A DNA stretch of 64,000 nucleotides from Citrobacter amalonaticus (GCF_018252635.1 NZ_JAGTXM010000002.1:1-64000), one strand, 5' to 3'; shown: positions 39,529-50,566, counted from the stretch's first letter. Notes: generated from the sequence alone by a model not told the origin. Made by a program: numbers and translations.

Positions 39529-40701
39529 ATGTTTGATTTCTCACAGGTTGTTGACCGTCACGGTACGTGGTGCACGCAATGGGATTACGTGGCCGATCGT
39601 TTTGGCAGCGCCGACCTGTTGCCATTTACTATCTCTGATATGGATTTCGCCACCGCCCCCTGCATCCTGGAGGCGCTGAACCAGCGCCTCGCTCACGGCG
39701 TTCTGGGTTACAGCCGCTGGCAAAATGAGGCGTTTCTCGGCGCAATTGCCCACTGGTTTGCCCGCCGTCATAACACACGCATCGATACCGGGTCGTTGGT
39801 GTATGGCCCCTCCGTGATCTATATGGTGTCGCAACTCATCCGTCAGTGGTCCTCTGTCGGTGACGGCGTAGTGCTCCATACTCCCGCCTATGATGCGTTT
39901 TATAAAGCTATTGAAGGCAATCAGCGCCATGTTGTCCCAGTGGCGCTGGAACAGCAAAATGGCAATTGGCATTGCGACATGGAGAAACTGGATGCGACGC
40001 TGGCGCGCCCGGAAAGCAAAATTCTGCTGCTGTGCAGTCCGCATAACCCGACCGGTAAAGTCTGGACGCGCAAGGAACTGGAAACAATGGCGGAACGCTG
40101 CCAGCGTCACGGCGTTCGGGTGATATCTGATGAAATCCATATGGATATGGTCTGGGGCGAACAGCCGCACATCCCCTGGAGCAATGTGGCGCGTGACAGT
40201 TGGGCGCTGTTCACCTCTGGCTCCAAAAGCTTCAATATACCGGCGCTGACAGGCGCTTACGGGATGATTGAAGACGCTGAGAGTCGTAATACGTATCTCA
40301 ACGCGTTGAAAGGTCGCGACGGACTGTCTTCTCCCGCCGTGCTGGCGCTGACCGCTCATATCGCGGCCTATGAACAGGGCGAGTCGTGGCTTGACGCGCT
40401 GCGGGCGTATCTCCGGGATAATCTGCGCTACATTGCGGATACGCTGAATGCGGCTTTTCCTGAACTCAACTGGCCGGTGCCGCAGTCAACCTATCTTGCA
40501 TGGATCGACCTGCGGGCGTTGAGCGTAGATGATAAAGCATTGCAGAACGCGCTGATTCAGCAGGAAAAAATCGCCATCATGCCCGGCTATACCTACGGTG
40601 ATGAAGGACGTGGTTTTGTGCGACTGAATGCCGGCTGTCCACGTTCAAAACTCGAAAAAGGTGTGAACGGTTTGATTAACGCGATCCGCTCAGTACGCTG
40701 A
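39529..40701 (+). CDS. malY: MalY, PLP-dependent C-S lyase and MalT antagonist
   Basis: A 390-residue fold-type I aminotransferase-like enzyme. The PLP lysine is in FTSGSKSFNIPALTGAY (about 233), with SPHNPTGKVW and DEIHMDMVW before it. It cleaves cystathionine to homocysteine, pyruvate and ammonia, and in E. coli it also binds and inactivates the activator MalT. It forms an operon with malX. Confidence 0.94.
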   Translation: MFDFSQVVDRHGTWCTQWDYVADRFGSADLLPFTISDMDFATAPCILEALNQRLAHGVLGYSRWQNEAFLGAIAHWFARRHNTRIDTGSLVYGPSVIYMVSQLIRQWSSVGDGVVLHTPAYDAFYKAIEGNQRHVVPVALEQQNGNWHCDMEKLDATLARPESKILLLCSPHNPTGKVWTRKELETMAERCQRHGVRVISDEIHMDMVWGEQPHIPWSNVARDSWALFTSGSKSFNIPALTGAYGMIEDAESRNTYLNALKGRDGLSSPAVLALTAHIAAYEQGESWLDALRAYLRDNLRYIADTLNAAFPELNWPVPQSTYLAWIDLRALSVDDKALQNALIQQEKIAIMPGYTYGDEGRGFVRLNAGCPRSKLEKGVNGLINAIRSVR

Positions 40702-40707
40702 TACATT

Positions 40708-40750
40708 GTTGCGCAATGGAATTAATCATTGCGCAACATAGCTTTTCCTT
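40708..40750 (+). terminator. malXY terminator
   Basis: An 11-bp perfect stem, GTTGCGCAATG (40708-40718) with CATTGCGCAAC (40727-40737), an eight-base loop, then a T-rich tail. Confidence 0.75.
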
Positions 40751-40804
40751 TGCTTTTGTTTTTATAATAGCGCGCACTTTTATCTATTAAATATGAGTGC
40801 GACC

Positions 40805-41806
40805 ATGATTGATACTTCCCTGCCGTTAACAGACATTCATCGCCACCTTGATGGCAACATCCGGGCACAAACCATTCTGGATCTTGGCCGCCAGTTCAAT
40901 TTGCAACTTCCCGCGCAAACCCTTGAAACACTGATCCCTCATGTACAGGTTACCGCCACTGAACCGGATCTTGTTAGCTTCCTGTCGAAACTGGACTGGG
41001 GTGTAAAGGTCTTAGCCTCTCTCGACGCCTGTCGTCGTGTGGCCTTTGAAAACATCGAAGATGCAGCGCGCAATGGCCTTCACTACGTTGAGCTGCGCTT
41101 TTCCCCCGGCTACATGGCAATGACGCATCAACTGCCGGTTGCCGGCGTGGTAGAAGCCGTCATTGCCGGCGTGCGTGAAGGCTGCCAAACCTTTGGTGTG
41201 CAGGCGCAACTGATCGGCATTATGAGCCGGACCTTCGGCGAGGCCGCTTGTCTGCAGGAACTGGAAGCGCTGCTGACGCACCGCGATCGCATCACGGCCC
41301 TTGACCTTGCCGGTGATGAGCTGGGCTTCCCGGGCAGTCTGTTCCTGTCCCATTTCAACCGTGCGCGTGACGCTGGCTGGCATATTACGGTTCACGCCGG
41401 TGAGGCCGCCGGCCCGGAAAGTATCTGGCAGGCGATTCGCGAACTGGGTGCGGAACGCATCGGACACGGCGTGAAAGCGGTTGAAGATCCGGCACTGATG
41501 GACTTCCTCGCGGAACAACGGATTGGCATCGAATCCTGTCTGACGTCGAATATCCAGACCAGCACCGTGGCGTCACTGGCCGTACATCCGCTGAAAACAT
41601 TCCTGGCCCATGGCGTCCTCGCCAGCCTGAATACAGACGATCCGGCGGTTCAGGGGGTGGATATTATTCACGAATATACCGTCGCGGCGCCGGCAGCAGG
41701 ACTGAGCCGTGAACAGATTCGTCAGGCACAGATAAACGGACTGGAAATCGCCTTCCTGAGCGCGGCGGAAAAGCAGGCGCTGCGAGATAAAGTAGCGGCA
41801 GCTTAA
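40805..41806 (+). CDS. add: Add, adenosine deaminase
   Basis: A 333-residue zinc hydrolase converting adenosine to inosine. The zinc and catalytic motifs are DIHRHLDG (His-x-His), [18 protein letters not shown] and [10 protein letters not shown]. The start [10 protein letters not shown] at 40805 gives E. coli length; an ATG four codons upstream is possible but lacks a better site. It ends at a hairpin shared with convergent ydgJ. Confidence 0.95.
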   Translation: MIDTSLPLTDIHRHLDGNIRAQTILDLGRQFNLQLPAQTLETLIPHVQVTATEPDLVSFLSKLDWGVKVLASLDACRRVAFENIEDAARNGLHYVELRFSPGYMAMTHQLPVAGVVEAVIAGVREGCQTFGVQAQLIGIMSRTFGEAACLQELEALLTHRDRITALDLAGDELGFPGSLFLSHFNRARDAGWHITVHAGEAAGPESIWQAIRELGAERIGHGVKAVEDPALMDFLAEQRIGIESCLTSNIQTSTVASLAVHPLKTFLAHGVLASLNTDDPAVQGVDIIHEYTVAAPAAGLSREQIRQAQINGLEIAFLSAAEKQALRDKVAAA

Positions 41807-41813
41807 CGAAAAG

Positions 41814-41837
41814 AGGCCCGATGTGTTCATCGGGCCT
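41814..41837. terminator. Bidirectional terminator between add and ydgJ
   Basis: AGGCCCGATG (41814-41823) and CATCGGGCCT (41828-41837), a 10-bp perfect stem with a TGTT loop. Confidence 0.75.
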
Positions 41838-41845
41838 GTCAGACA

Positions 41846-42886
41846 TCAGGCAAGGCATAACGTCGAACGATGTTTCGCCGACTCAATTCCCAGCTCAATC
41901 AGTTCCATAATCTGAATAGCCTGGCTCGCCGGCACCGGGTTCTCTCCGTTACCATTGAGCGCATCACGGATACCGGCATAGTACGCCGGATAATTCCCCG
42001 GCACGGTCAGCCACGTCTCTTCCACGCGTGTTTCGCCTTCAACGCGTGTGACGATGCCATCACGCATATCATAGCCCCAGTCTTCCTGTGGCAGGCGTTC
42101 GCCATTTTTCAGGCGCTCTTCCTGGGGATCCAGACCGTACTTCACATAGCTGCCGCGCGACCCATGCACGATGTAACGCGCCGATTCCGCTGCCGCCAGC
42201 ATTGTACCGTGTAAGATCACCCGACGCTGCGGGTAGGAAAGCGTGGCATGAAAGTAGTCCGTTGACTGTGCCCCTGGGCGTAACTGGGCCAGGTCTACCG
42301 TCATGCTGACAGGCAGACCGAACAGATTGATCGCCTGATCGAGGAGATGCGGAGCCAAATCGTACCAGATACCACTGCCCGGGCCCCCTTGCTCACGCCA
42401 GCGATCGCGTACCTGCGGACGGAAGCGATCGAAATGCGATTCAAAATAGGCCACCTCACCCAGAACACCTTCCGCCAGCATCGCTTTCAGGGTCAGGAAG
42501 TCACTGTCCCAGCGACGGTTGTGGAAAACAGAAAGTACTCGCCCCAGACTGCGTGCCAGCGCATCCAGTTCACGCGCTTGTGACAGTGTCACAGTAAAGG
42601 GTTTATCGACCACCACATGTTTGCCTGCTTCCAGCGCGGCTTTGGCCAGTGGGAAGTGGGTGTCGTTAGGGGTGGGAATAACGATCAGATCGATATCAGG
42701 ATCGTTAAACAGATGCTTCGGCTCAGAGACAACGGCCACAGAAGGCCAGTCCGCCTTCACTTTCGCTGCATCGCTACTGGAAACGACGGCCAGTTCCAGT
42801 CCCGGCGTACCGTCAATCAGGGGAGCATGGAACGTTTTACTGGCGTAACCGTAGCCAATCAGTCCTACACGGATGTTGTCACTCAT
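41846..42886 (-). CDS. ydgJ: YdgJ, Gfo/Idh/MocA-family oxidoreductase
   Basis: A 346-residue NAD(P)-dependent dehydrogenase. The Rossmann motif GLIGYGYASKTFHAP is at residues 8-22, VVDKPFTVT holds the family EKP-like lysine, and GPGSGIWYDLAPHLLDQAINL carries the catalytic Asp/His pair. Substrate unknown, probably a sugar or inositol derivative. It is divergent from blr. Confidence 0.92.
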   Translation of the reverse strand: MSDNIRVGLIGYGYASKTFHAPLIDGTPGLELAVVSSSDAAKVKADWPSVAVVSEPKHLFNDPDIDLIVIPTPNDTHFPLAKAALEAGKHVVVDKPFTVTLSQARELDALARSLGRVLSVFHNRRWDSDFLTLKAMLAEGVLGEVAYFESHFDRFRPQVRDRWREQGGPGSGIWYDLAPHLLDQAINLFGLPVSMTVDLAQLRPGAQSTDYFHATLSYPQRRVILHGTMLAAAESARYIVHGSRGSYVKYGLDPQEERLKNGERLPQEDWGYDMRDGIVTRVEGETRVEETWLTVPGNYPAYYAGIRDALNGNGENPVPASQAIQIMELIELGIESAKHRSTLCLA

Positions 42887-43114
42887 AACTATGCCTCTCG
42901 TTTCAGTCTGTGACTATTTCACACTATCCATGAACCACTCACAATAGTTTAATAACCTCGCCACGATAAAGGTCGTTATTTAACTTAAGTCAAATAAATG
43001 TCACTTTCGTGCAATTTGTCGATATAAAGTCGCTGAAATCGTTCCCGAAACACTTGCCGGAATAATTATTGCTAAGTAACATCTGCTGCCGGTATTTAAG
43101 GATAAATCAAGCAA

Positions 43115-43252
43115 ATGTCGTCAGTTATCGATCGTCTAATTGAATTAACAGGTTGGGTGGTTCTTGCGGTCTCCGTGGTTCTTCTTGGGGTTGCCAACCA
43201 TATTGATAATTACCAGCCTCCCGAACCGACCGCCGCCGTTCAGCAGAAATAG
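43115..43252 (+). CDS. blr: Blr (YdgP), small divisome-associated membrane protein
   Basis: A 45-residue single-helix protein. From DRLIELTGWVVLAVSVVLLG on it matches E. coli Blr (41 residues), including the tail HIDNYQPPEP. The only start found is ATG at 43115, which adds MSSVI at the N-terminus. AAGGA (43098-43102) is rather far, 12 bases away. Blr stabilises the divisome; its loss raises beta-lactam sensitivity in E. coli. It is too short to be caught by simple length cut-offs. Confidence 0.85.
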   Translation: MSSVIDRLIELTGWVVLAVSVVLLGVANHIDNYQPPEPTAAVQQK

Positions 43253-43256
43253 CGCG

Positions 43257-43278
43257 CCAGGCGGCCTCTGTCGCCTGG
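43257..43278 (+). terminator. Hairpin after blr
   Basis: CCAGGCG (43257-43263) pairs with CGCCTGG (43272-43278). There is no long T run. The rest of the 280-base gap to cnu is A/T-rich and holds the cnu promoter; nothing else was seen. Confidence 0.45.
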
Positions 43279-43532
43279 AAGGTCGGCTTTCCCGTATTAC
43301 TTGCAGAAAAAGCTGAAAAATTATCTGAAAAAGCGAATTGTGCGGCCTCCCGCGACTGCGCTTATTGCCAGTCATGGCGAAGCGCGTTACCCTTCGCACT
43401 GGTGTCGTCTGACACGTCAAACACCATTTAAGATAATACTTTTTAGCCTTTGCCTGCCGGGTCCTTTCGCCGGAACAGGTTTATTTACCATTCGCCACCC
43501 GTGGCTTTATTTTATAAAAGGGATCCCTGTTT

Positions 43533-43748
43533 ATGACCGTTCAGGATTATTTATTAAAATTTCGCAAAATTAGCTCGCTCGAAAGTCTGGAAAAACTGTT
43601 TGACCACCTGCACTACACCCTGACCGACGATCGTGACATTATCAATATGTATCGTGCCGCCGATCATCGCCGTGCAGAACTGGTCTCCGGCGGACGCCTC
43701 TTTGATGTTGGTCAGGTACCGAAATCCGTCTGGCACTACGTGCAATAA
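43533..43748 (+). CDS. cnu: Cnu (YdgT), Hha-family nucleoid modulator
   Basis: A 71-residue helical protein of the Hha/YmoA family, the full E. coli length. It partners H-NS and StpA to silence A/T-rich horizontally acquired genes, and binds a site in oriC. The conserved [21 protein letters not shown] and [12 protein letters not shown] are present. Monocistronic, with A/T-rich upstream DNA. Confidence 0.93.
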   Translation: MTVQDYLLKFRKISSLESLEKLFDHLHYTLTDDRDIINMYRAADHRRAELVSGGRLFDVGQVPKSVWHYVQ

Positions 43749-43826
43749 GAAAGTAGCGCTTGCTGGTAAAAGCTTTATAATAATTGCCCCAAAAAGAACG
43801 GTACGTCTGGCAATTCCGGAGATTTT

Positions 43827-44267
43827 ATGACCACAACACCGGCACAGCGCATTGGCGGTTGGTTACTGGGCCCGCTGGCCTGGCTTTTAGTCGCCTTACT
43901 GAGTGCGTCGCTGGCTCTGTTTCTGTATGCTACGGCGCTCGCCTCGCCCAGGACGTTTGCGATGCTGGCGGAGCAAAGTACCGGCAACTTGCTGTTGTGG
44001 GGTATCTCTTTTCTCACCGCGATCGCCATGTGGTATTACACCCTGTGGTTGACGATTGCGTTCTTTAGGCGCAGACGTAGCGTGCCGAAGCACTATATTA
44101 TCTGGCTGCTGGTTTCCGTCTTACTGGCGGTCAAGGCATTTGCCTTTTCACCCGTGCCGGATGCCTTAGCCGTGCGCCAGTTACTATTCCCGCTGCTGGC
44201 GGCAGCGCTGTTAGTGCCCTATTTCAAGCGATCGTCGCGCGTGAAAACCACCTTTGTGAACCCGTAA
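43827..44267 (+). CDS. ydgK: YdgK, DUF2569 inner-membrane protein
   Basis: A 146-residue protein with four hydrophobic helices. The start [21 protein letters not shown] and the middle [25 protein letters not shown] match E. coli YdgK. Function unknown. It lies just upstream of the rsx operon in the same direction, with 76 bases between. Confidence 0.88.
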   Translation: MTTTPAQRIGGWLLGPLAWLLVALLSASLALFLYATALASPRTFAMLAEQSTGNLLLWGISFLTAIAMWYYTLWLTIAFFRRRRSVPKHYIIWLLVSVLLAVKAFAFSPVPDALAVRQLLFPLLAAALLVPYFKRSSRVKTTFVNP

Positions 44268-44343
44268 TAACCCTACAGTTAACCTGTTGTCGCCTGCTGT
44301 AGATTGTCAGATAATAGGCGGCTTTTTTATTTCAGGCCGAAAA

Positions 44344-44925
44344 ATGACTGATTACCTGCTGCTGTTTGTCGGAACTGTACTGGTCAATAACTTTGTACTG
44401 GTTAAGTTTCTGGGCCTTTGTCCTTTTATGGGCGTTTCCAAAAAGCTGGAAACCGCGATGGGGATGGGGCTTGCCACCACTTTTGTGATGACGCTGGCCT
44501 CCATTTGCGCCTGGCTGATTGATACCTGGATTCTGATCCCGCTCGATCTCATTTATCTGCGCACGCTGGCTTTTATTCTGGTTATCGCGGTCGTGGTGCA
44601 ATTTACCGAAATGGTAGTGCGCAAAACCAGCCCGGCGCTCTATCGTCTGCTGGGGATCTTCTTACCGCTAATCACCACCAACTGCGCGGTTCTGGGTGTC
44701 GCGCTGCTGAATATCAATCTCGGCCATAATTTTTTACAGTCGGCGCTATATGGTTTCTCCGCCGCTGTCGGCTTCTCGCTGGTGATGGTGCTGTTTGCGG
44801 CGATTCGTGAGCGTCTCGCTGTTGCAGATGTCCCGGCGCCTTTTCGCGGTAATGCCATTGCGCTGATTACCGCTGGGTTAATGTCTCTGGCCTTTATGGG
44901 CTTTAGTGGTCTGGTGAAGTTGTAA
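44344..44925 (+). CDS. rsxA: RsxA, electron transport complex membrane subunit
   Basis: A 193-residue, six-helix membrane protein of the RnfA/NqrE family. [22 protein letters not shown] near the N-terminus and [17 protein letters not shown] carry the two half-motifs around a membrane cysteine pair thought to bind a [2Fe-2S] cluster between RsxA and RsxE. It is the first gene of rsxABCDGE, which in E. coli keeps SoxR reduced. The start at 44344 is chosen by homology. The stop overlaps the rsxB ATG (TAATG). Confidence 0.95.
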   Translation: MTDYLLLFVGTVLVNNFVLVKFLGLCPFMGVSKKLETAMGMGLATTFVMTLASICAWLIDTWILIPLDLIYLRTLAFILVIAVVVQFTEMVVRKTSPALYRLLGIFLPLITTNCAVLGVALLNINLGHNFLQSALYGFSAAVGFSLVMVLFAAIRERLAVADVPAPFRGNAIALITAGLMSLAFMGFSGLVKL

Positions 44926-45503
44926 TGAATGCTATCTGGATTGCCGTTGCCGCCGTGAGCCTGCTGGGTCTGGTGTTCGGCGCTATCCTGGGTTACGCCT
45001 CCCGCCGTTACGCGGTAGAGGATGATCCTGTCGTTGAAAAAATCGATGAGATTCTGCCGCAGAGCCAGTGTGGGCAATGCGGCTATCCTGGCTGTCGCCC
45101 CTACGCGGAAGCGATTGGTAGCCAGGGGGAAAAAATTAACCGCTGTGCCCCCGGCGGCGAAGCGGTGATGTTAAAAATAGCTGAACTGCTGAACGTGGAT
45201 CCTCAGCCAATCGATGGCGATGAACAGGATGTTGCGCCGGTCCGCATGCTGGCGGTGATTGATGAAGCCAACTGCATCGGTTGTACCAAGTGTATTCAGG
45301 CCTGTCCGGTGGACGCCATTATTGGCGCAACGCGCGCCATGCACACGGTGATGAGCGATTTGTGCACAGGCTGCAATCTGTGCGTGGATCCCTGCCCGAC
45401 TCACTGCATTGAACTGCGTCCGGTCGCTGAAACGCCTGACAGCTGGAAGTGGGATTTGAACACCATCCCCGTGCGTATTATCCCCGTGGAACAACATGCT
45501 TAA
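44925..45503 (+). CDS. rsxB: RsxB, ferredoxin-like subunit
   Basis: A 192-residue subunit with an N-terminal membrane helix, a cluster motif CGQCGYPGC followed by a fourth Cys (RCAPGG), and two ferredoxin motifs [12 protein letters not shown] and [12 protein letters not shown]. It passes electrons between soluble donor and membrane parts of the Rnf-type complex. Its last 8 bases overlap rsxC. Confidence 0.95.
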   Translation: MNAIWIAVAAVSLLGLVFGAILGYASRRYAVEDDPVVEKIDEILPQSQCGQCGYPGCRPYAEAIGSQGEKINRCAPGGEAVMLKIAELLNVDPQPIDGDEQDVAPVRMLAVIDEANCIGCTKCIQACPVDAIIGATRAMHTVMSDLCTGCNLCVDPCPTHCIELRPVAETPDSWKWDLNTIPVRIIPVEQHA

Positions 45504-47544
45504 GTTATTCTCTGCTTTCAGAAAAGATAAGATCTGGGATTTCAACGGCGGCATTCATCCGCCGGAAATGAAAACCCAGTCAAACGGCACGCCGCTGCGC
45601 CAGGTTCCCCTCGCGCAACGCTTCGTTATGCCGCTCAAACAGCATATTGGTGCTGAAGGGGAACTGTGCGTCGCCGTAGGGCAGCATGTGCTACGCGGAC
45701 AAGCGCTGACCCGTGGATGGGGAAGAATGCTCCCGGTTCATGCGCCGACCTCCGGGACGGTGGTCGCCATTGCACCTCACTCAACGGCGCATCCTTCGGC
45801 TTTAGCCGAGCTGAGCGTGATCATCGATGCCGATGGCGAAGACCGTTGGATTGAACGCGAAGGCTGGCAGGAGTATCGCTCGCAGAGTCGCGAAGCTTTA
45901 ATTGAGCGCATTCACCAGTTTGGCGTCGCAGGCCTGGGCGGCGCTGGCTTTCCGACTGGCAATAAATTGCAGGGCGGCGGCGACAAAATTGAAACGCTGA
46001 TCATCAACGCGGCGGAGTGTGAACCCTATATCACCGCCGACGATCGTCTGATGCAGGATTGTGCGGCTCAGATTGTCGAGGGTATCCGCATTCTGGCCCA
46101 TATTCTGCAACCGCGAGAAGTGCTTATCGGCATCGAAGATAACAAGCCGCAGGCAATCTCAATGCTGCGTGCGGTGCTGGCCGATGCGCGAGATATCTCG
46201 CTACGCGTGATCCCGACGAAATATCCTTCGGGTGGCGCAAAACAGTTGACCCAAATTCTGACCGGGAAGCAGGTTCCGCACGGTGGTCGTTCCTCCGACA
46301 TCGGCGTACTGATGCAAAACGTCGGGACGGCGTATGCGGTAAAACGCGCGATCGTCGACGGCGAGCCTATTACCGAGCGTGTAGTGACCCTCACTGGTGA
46401 AGCGGTTAACCGCCCGGGCAACGTCTGGGCGAGACTTGGTACGCCGGTGCGACATCTGTTAAATGATGCCGGTTTCTGTCCTTCTGCCGATCAGATGGTG
46501 ATTATGGGCGGCCCGCTGATGGGCTTCACCCTGCCATGGCTCGATGTGCCGGTGGTGAAGATAACTAACTGTTTACTGGCGCCGTCAGCGACAGAGATGG
46601 GTGAACCGCAGGAAGAGAAAGGCTGCATTCGCTGTAGCGCCTGCGCCGACGCCTGCCCGGCCGATCTTCTGCCCCAGCAGCTTTACTGGTTCAGTAAAGG
46701 ACAACAGCATGACAAAGCCACGGCGCATAACATTGCAGATTGCATTGAATGCGGTGCCTGCGCCTGGGTCTGCCCAAGCAATATTCCGTTGGTGCAATAT
46801 TTCCGTCAGGAAAAAGCCGAGCTTTATGCAATAAGCCAGGAAGAGAAGCGCGCGGCAGAGGCAAAAGCGCGTTTTGAAGCACGTCAGGCTCGCCTGGAAC
46901 GTGAAAAAGCGGCACGTCTGGAACGTCATAAGAAAGCGGCCGCACAGCCTGCGGCGAAAGATCAGGATGCTATTGCTGCCGCCCTGGCTCGCGTCAAAGA
47001 GAAACAGGCGCAAGCGACCCAACCGGTGATGATCAAAGCCGGTGAAAAACCGGACAATAGCGCGGTGATTGCCGCTCGCGAAGCGCGCAAAGCACAGGCA
47101 CGGGCAAAACAGGCCGAGAACGTCACCACAGTAGATGCCGATCCGCGCAAAGCCGCCGTCGAAGCCGCTATCGCCCGCGCCAAGGCGCGCAAGCAGGAAC
47201 AACAGGCCAGCAGCAAACCTGCCGCACCGACTGAAACGGTGGATCCGCGCAAAGCCGCCGTCGAAGCCGCTATCGCCCGCGCGAAGGCGCGCAAGCAGGA
47301 ACAACAGGCCAGCAGCAAACCTGCTGCACCGGCTGAAACGGTGGATCCGCGCAAAGCCGCCGTCGAAGCCGCTATCGCCCGCGCGAAGGCGCGCAAGCAG
47401 GAACAACTAGCCAGCAGCGGACCTGCCGCACCGGCTGAACCGACTGTAGAATCGCTCGACCCGCGCAAGGCGGCCGTTGCCGCTGCGATAGCACGCGCAA
47501 AAGCCAGAAAAGACGCTCAGCAGCACGTTGTGAACGAGGAATAA
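45496..47544 (+). CDS. rsxC: RsxC, NADH- and FMN-binding subunit with repeat tail
   Basis: A 682-residue subunit. The glycine-rich [13 protein letters not shown] (about 137-149) and [15 protein letters not shown] are the NADH/FMN site of the Nqo1-like domain. Two [4Fe-4S] motifs follow, [12 protein letters not shown] and [12 protein letters not shown]. The last 240 residues are a charged Lys/Ala/Arg/Gln helix ending in tandem repeats of 34 residues ([20 protein letters not shown]-type). E. coli RsxC has a similar tail whose copy number varies among strains. Confidence 0.95.
   Translation: MLKLFSAFRKDKIWDFNGGIHPPEMKTQSNGTPLRQVPLAQRFVMPLKQHIGAEGELCVAVGQHVLRGQALTRGWGRMLPVHAPTSGTVVAIAPHSTAHPSALAELSVIIDADGEDRWIEREGWQEYRSQSREALIERIHQFGVAGLGGAGFPTGNKLQGGGDKIETLIINAAECEPYITADDRLMQDCAAQIVEGIRILAHILQPREVLIGIEDNKPQAISMLRAVLADARDISLRVIPTKYPSGGAKQLTQILTGKQVPHGGRSSDIGVLMQNVGTAYAVKRAIVDGEPITERVVTLTGEAVNRPGNVWARLGTPVRHLLNDAGFCPSADQMVIMGGPLMGFTLPWLDVPVVKITNCLLAPSATEMGEPQEEKGCIRCSACADACPADLLPQQLYWFSKGQQHDKATAHNIADCIECGACAWVCPSNIPLVQYFRQEKAELYAISQEEKRAAEAKARFEARQARLEREKAARLERHKKAAAQPAAKDQDAIAAALARVKEKQAQATQPVMIKAGEKPDNSAVIAAREARKAQARAKQAENVTTVDADPRKAAVEAAIARAKARKQEQQASSKPAAPTETVDPRKAAVEAAIARAKARKQEQQASSKPAAPAETVDPRKAAVEAAIARAKARKQEQLASSGPAAPAEPTVESLDPRKAAVAAAIARAKARKDAQQHVVNEE
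47140..47520 (+). repeat. Tandem 102-bp coding repeat in rsxC
   Basis: Three nearly identical 102-bp units start at 47140, 47242 and 47344. A fourth, diverged and truncated, starts at 47458 after a 12-base insertion. Each encodes 34 residues beginning [18 protein letters not shown]. Near identity at DNA level suggests recent unequal exchange. Confidence 0.9.
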
Positions 47545-48603
47545 ATGGTATTCAGAATCGCAAGCTCTCCCTACACGCATAATCAGCGTCAAACCTCGCG
47601 CATTATGCTGCTGGTCTTACTGGCTTCGGTGCCGGGCATCGCGGTGCAATGGTGGTTTTTCGGTTGGGGGACGCTGTTCCAGATTATACTCGCCTGCACA
47701 AGTGCGTTGCTGGCGGAAGCCGCCGTACTCAGATTACGTAAACAGCCGGTGGTGGCGATTTTAAAAGACAATTCAGCGCTGCTGACCGGTCTGCTGCTTG
47801 CTGTCAGTATTCCGCCCCTCGCCCCGTGGTGGATGGTGATCCTTGGTACGGTATTCGCGGTAATCATCGCCAAGCAACTGTATGGCGGCCTGGGACAAAA
47901 CCCATTCAACCCGGCGATGATTGGCTACGTGGTGCTGCTGATCTCCTTCCCGGTACAGATGACCAGTTGGTTGCCACCGCAAGAGATTGCTGCGTCCGCA
48001 CCGGGACTGGTCGATGCGCTACAGGTCATTTTTACCGGACATACCGCCAGCGGCGGTGACATGAATGCACTGCGTATGGGAATTGACGGGGTAAGCCAGG
48101 CTACGCCGCTGGATACGTTCAAAACCTCCCTGCATGCGGGTCATTCTGTTGAGCAGATCATGCAGTACCCTATCTACAGCGGTATGTTTGCCGGTGCAGG
48201 CTGGCAGTGGGTCAACCTGGCCTGGCTGGCTGGCGGTCTCTTCCTGTTACAGCAAAACGCCATACGCTGGCATATTCCGGTGAGCTTCCTGCTCTCATTG
48301 ACCGTCTGTGCGACGCTGGGCTGGCTGTTTGCCCCCGAGTCGCTGGCCTCTGCGCAAATTCATCTGCTCTCCGGAGCAACGATGCTTGGTGCCTTCTTTA
48401 TTCTGACAGACCCGGTGACGGCCTCGACGACCAATCGAGGTCGCCTGGTGTTTGGCGCGCTGGCAGGCTTGCTGGTGTGGTTAATCCGCAGTTTCGGCAG
48501 CTATCCGGATGGTGTGGCATTTGCCGTGCTGTTGGCCAATATTACCGTCCCGCTGATTGACTACTACACGCGCCCACGCGTGTATGGGCACCGCAAAGGA
48601 TAA
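47545..48603 (+). CDS. rsxD: RsxD, membrane FMN-bearing subunit
   Basis: A 352-residue protein with about nine helices, RnfD/NqrB family. [15 protein letters not shown] holds the S-x-A-T motif where FMN is covalently attached to Thr. [27 protein letters not shown] is the other conserved block. It starts immediately after the rsxC stop. Confidence 0.95.
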   Translation: MVFRIASSPYTHNQRQTSRIMLLVLLASVPGIAVQWWFFGWGTLFQIILACTSALLAEAAVLRLRKQPVVAILKDNSALLTGLLLAVSIPPLAPWWMVILGTVFAVIIAKQLYGGLGQNPFNPAMIGYVVLLISFPVQMTSWLPPQEIAASAPGLVDALQVIFTGHTASGGDMNALRMGIDGVSQATPLDTFKTSLHAGHSVEQIMQYPIYSGMFAGAGWQWVNLAWLAGGLFLLQQNAIRWHIPVSFLLSLTVCATLGWLFAPESLASAQIHLLSGATMLGAFFILTDPVTASTTNRGRLVFGALAGLLVWLIRSFGSYPDGVAFAVLLANITVPLIDYYTRPRVYGHRKG

Positions 48604-48606
48604 TCC

Positions 48607-49227
48607 ATGCTGAAAACGATACGTAAACATGGCTTCACCCTGGCGCTGTTTGCCGCTGGCTCGACCGGACTGACCGCCGCTATCAACCAGATGACCAGGA
48701 CCACCATTGATGAACAGGCGGCCATTCAGCAAAAGGCCCTGTTTGATCAGGTTCTCCCGGCCGATCGCTACAATAACCGTTTGCAGGATCGCTGCGTCGT
48801 GGTCAACGCCCCTGAACTGGGTAAAGGTGAGCATCGCGTGTATATCGCCGAGCAGGACGGCACCCCCGTAGCGGCAGTACTTGAGGCGACGGCGCCGGAT
48901 GGCTACTCTGGCTCCATTCAGTTGCTTGTCGGTGCCGATTTCAGCGGCACAATTTTGGGCACTCGCGTGACGGAACACCATGAAACCCCGGGTCTGGGCG
49001 ATAAAATAGAACGACGTCTGTCTGACTGGATCACCGGATTTAGCGGAAAGAAAATTCAGAATGATAACGACAGCCACTGGGCTGTGAAAAAAGATGGCGG
49101 AGATTTTGACCAGTTTACCGGAGCGACGATTACGCCGCGCGCGGTGGTGAATGCCGTCAAGCGTGCAGGACTGTATGCCCGGACGCTGCCTGCGCAACTT
49201 CCTCAACTTCCGGCCTGCGGAGAATAA
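48607..49227 (+). CDS. rsxG: RsxG, periplasmic FMN-bearing subunit
   Basis: A 206-residue protein with one N-terminal helix and a periplasmic FMN domain. [15 protein letters not shown] carries the (S/T)GAT motif whose last Thr takes covalent FMN in the family. [13 protein letters not shown] is the second conserved block. The rsxE start is 3 bases after the stop. Confidence 0.95.
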   Translation: MLKTIRKHGFTLALFAAGSTGLTAAINQMTRTTIDEQAAIQQKALFDQVLPADRYNNRLQDRCVVVNAPELGKGEHRVYIAEQDGTPVAAVLEATAPDGYSGSIQLLVGADFSGTILGTRVTEHHETPGLGDKIERRLSDWITGFSGKKIQNDNDSHWAVKKDGGDFDQFTGATITPRAVVNAVKRAGLYARTLPAQLPQLPACGE

Positions 49228-49230
49228 ATC

Positions 49231-49929
49231 ATGAGCGAAATTAAAGATGTCATCGTTCAGGGGTTGTGGAAGAACAACTCAGCGCTGGTGCAGTTGCTGG
49301 GGATGTGTCCCCTGCTGGCCGTCACGTCGACCGCCACTAATGCCCTCGGACTGGGACTCGCCACCACGCTGGTGCTGACGTTGACCAACCTGACCATTTC
49401 CGCGCTGCGCCGCTGGACGCCCGCAGAAATTCGTATTCCGATTTACGTGATGATCATCGCCTCGGTGGTCAGCGCGGTACAAATGCTGATCAACGCCTAT
49501 GCCTTTGGCCTCTACCAGTCGCTGGGGATTTTTATCCCGCTGATCGTGACCAACTGCATTGTGGTCGGACGCGCTGAAGCCTTTGCCGCCAAAAAAGGTC
49601 CTGCGCTCTCTGCGCTCGATGGGTTTTCCATCGGGATGGGCGCGACCGGCGCTATGTTTGTGCTGGGCTCTATGCGAGAGATCATCGGCAACGGGACATT
49701 ATTTGACGGTGCGGATGGGCTGCTCGGAAGCTGGGCGAAGGTACTGCGCGTGGAAATTTTCCATACCGACTCTCCTTTCCTGCTGGCAATGTTGCCGCCC
49801 GGCGCCTTTATTGGTCTGGGACTCATGCTGGCGGTGAAATATCTCATAGATGAGAAGATGAAAAAGCGCCGCGCCAGTGCATCAGTCGCAACGGAGTTGC
49901 CCTCCGGTGAACCAGGGAATGTCTCATGA
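49231..49929 (+). CDS. rsxE: RsxE, electron transport complex membrane subunit
   Basis: A 232-residue, six-helix RnfE/NqrD-family subunit that mirrors Rsx[27 protein letters not shown] and [19 protein letters not shown] carry the conserved membrane cysteines. Its last 4 bases overlap nth (ATGA). Confidence 0.95.
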   Translation: MSEIKDVIVQGLWKNNSALVQLLGMCPLLAVTSTATNALGLGLATTLVLTLTNLTISALRRWTPAEIRIPIYVMIIASVVSAVQMLINAYAFGLYQSLGIFIPLIVTNCIVVGRAEAFAAKKGPALSALDGFSIGMGATGAMFVLGSMREIIGNGTLFDGADGLLGSWAKVLRVEIFHTDSPFLLAMLPPGAFIGLGLMLAVKYLIDEKMKKRRASASVATELPSGEPGNVS

Positions 49930-50561
49930 ATAAAGCAAAGCGGTTAGAAATATTAACCCGATTACGCGCAAACAATCCGCATCCAACCACCGAACTGAAT
50001 TTCAGCTCGCCCTTTGAACTGTTGATCGCGGTACTGTTGTCAGCACAGGCGACGGATGTCAGCGTGAATAAGGCCACGGCGAAACTCTACCCCGTTGCCA
50101 ATACCCCCGCCGCCATGCTGGAACTCGGCGTTGAGGGCGTGAAGTCCTATATCAAAACGATCGGCCTGTTTAACAGCAAAGCCGAAAACGTGATTAAGAC
50201 CTGCCGCATCCTGCTTGAGCAACATCATGGCGAGGTGCCAGAGGATCGTGCGGCGCTTGAAGCCTTGCCGGGCGTGGGTCGCAAGACAGCAAACGTCGTG
50301 CTGAATACCGCCTTCGGCTGGCCCACCATCGCCGTCGACACGCATATCTTTCGCGTCTGTAACCGTACCCACTTTGCACCCGGCAAGAACGTTGAGCAGG
50401 TGGAAGAGAAGTTGCTGAAAGTGGTTCCCGCAGAGTTTAAGGTCGACTGCCATCACTGGCTGATCCTGCACGGTCGCTACACCTGTATCGCCCGCAAACC
50501 GCGCTGTGGTTCCTGTATCATCGAAGATCTCTGTGAATTCAAAGAGAAGGTGGATATTTGA
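49926..50561 (+). CDS. nth: Nth, endonuclease III
   Basis: A 211-residue bifunctional DNA glycosylase and AP lyase acting on oxidised pyrimidines. The helix-hairpin-helix [13 protein letters not shown] holds the catalytic Lys (about 120), and [13 protein letters not shown] holds the Asp (about 138). The C-terminal cluster motif C-x6-C-x2-C-x5-C ([17 protein letters not shown]) is intact. It is translationally coupled to rsxE, as in E. coli, joining oxidative repair with SoxR control. Confidence 0.96.
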   Translation: MNKAKRLEILTRLRANNPHPTTELNFSSPFELLIAVLLSAQATDVSVNKATAKLYPVANTPAAMLELGVEGVKSYIKTIGLFNSKAENVIKTCRILLEQHHGEVPEDRAALEALPGVGRKTANVVLNTAFGWPTIAVDTHIFRVCNRTHFAPGKNVEQVEEKLLKVVPAEFKVDCHHWLILHGRYTCIARKPRCGSCIIEDLCEFKEKVDI

Positions 50562-50566
50562 CCGAT

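Noticed and set aside
46585-47406. A 273-codon open frame antisense to rsxC
   Set aside because: Its repeats ([17 protein letters not shown]-type) are the reverse reading of the rsxC coding repeat. No start signal or family similarity.
47140-47520. Regular repeats considered as a CRISPR or minisatellite outside a gene
   Set aside because: The units are contiguous, 102 bp, in frame and lie inside rsxC, with no unique spacers.
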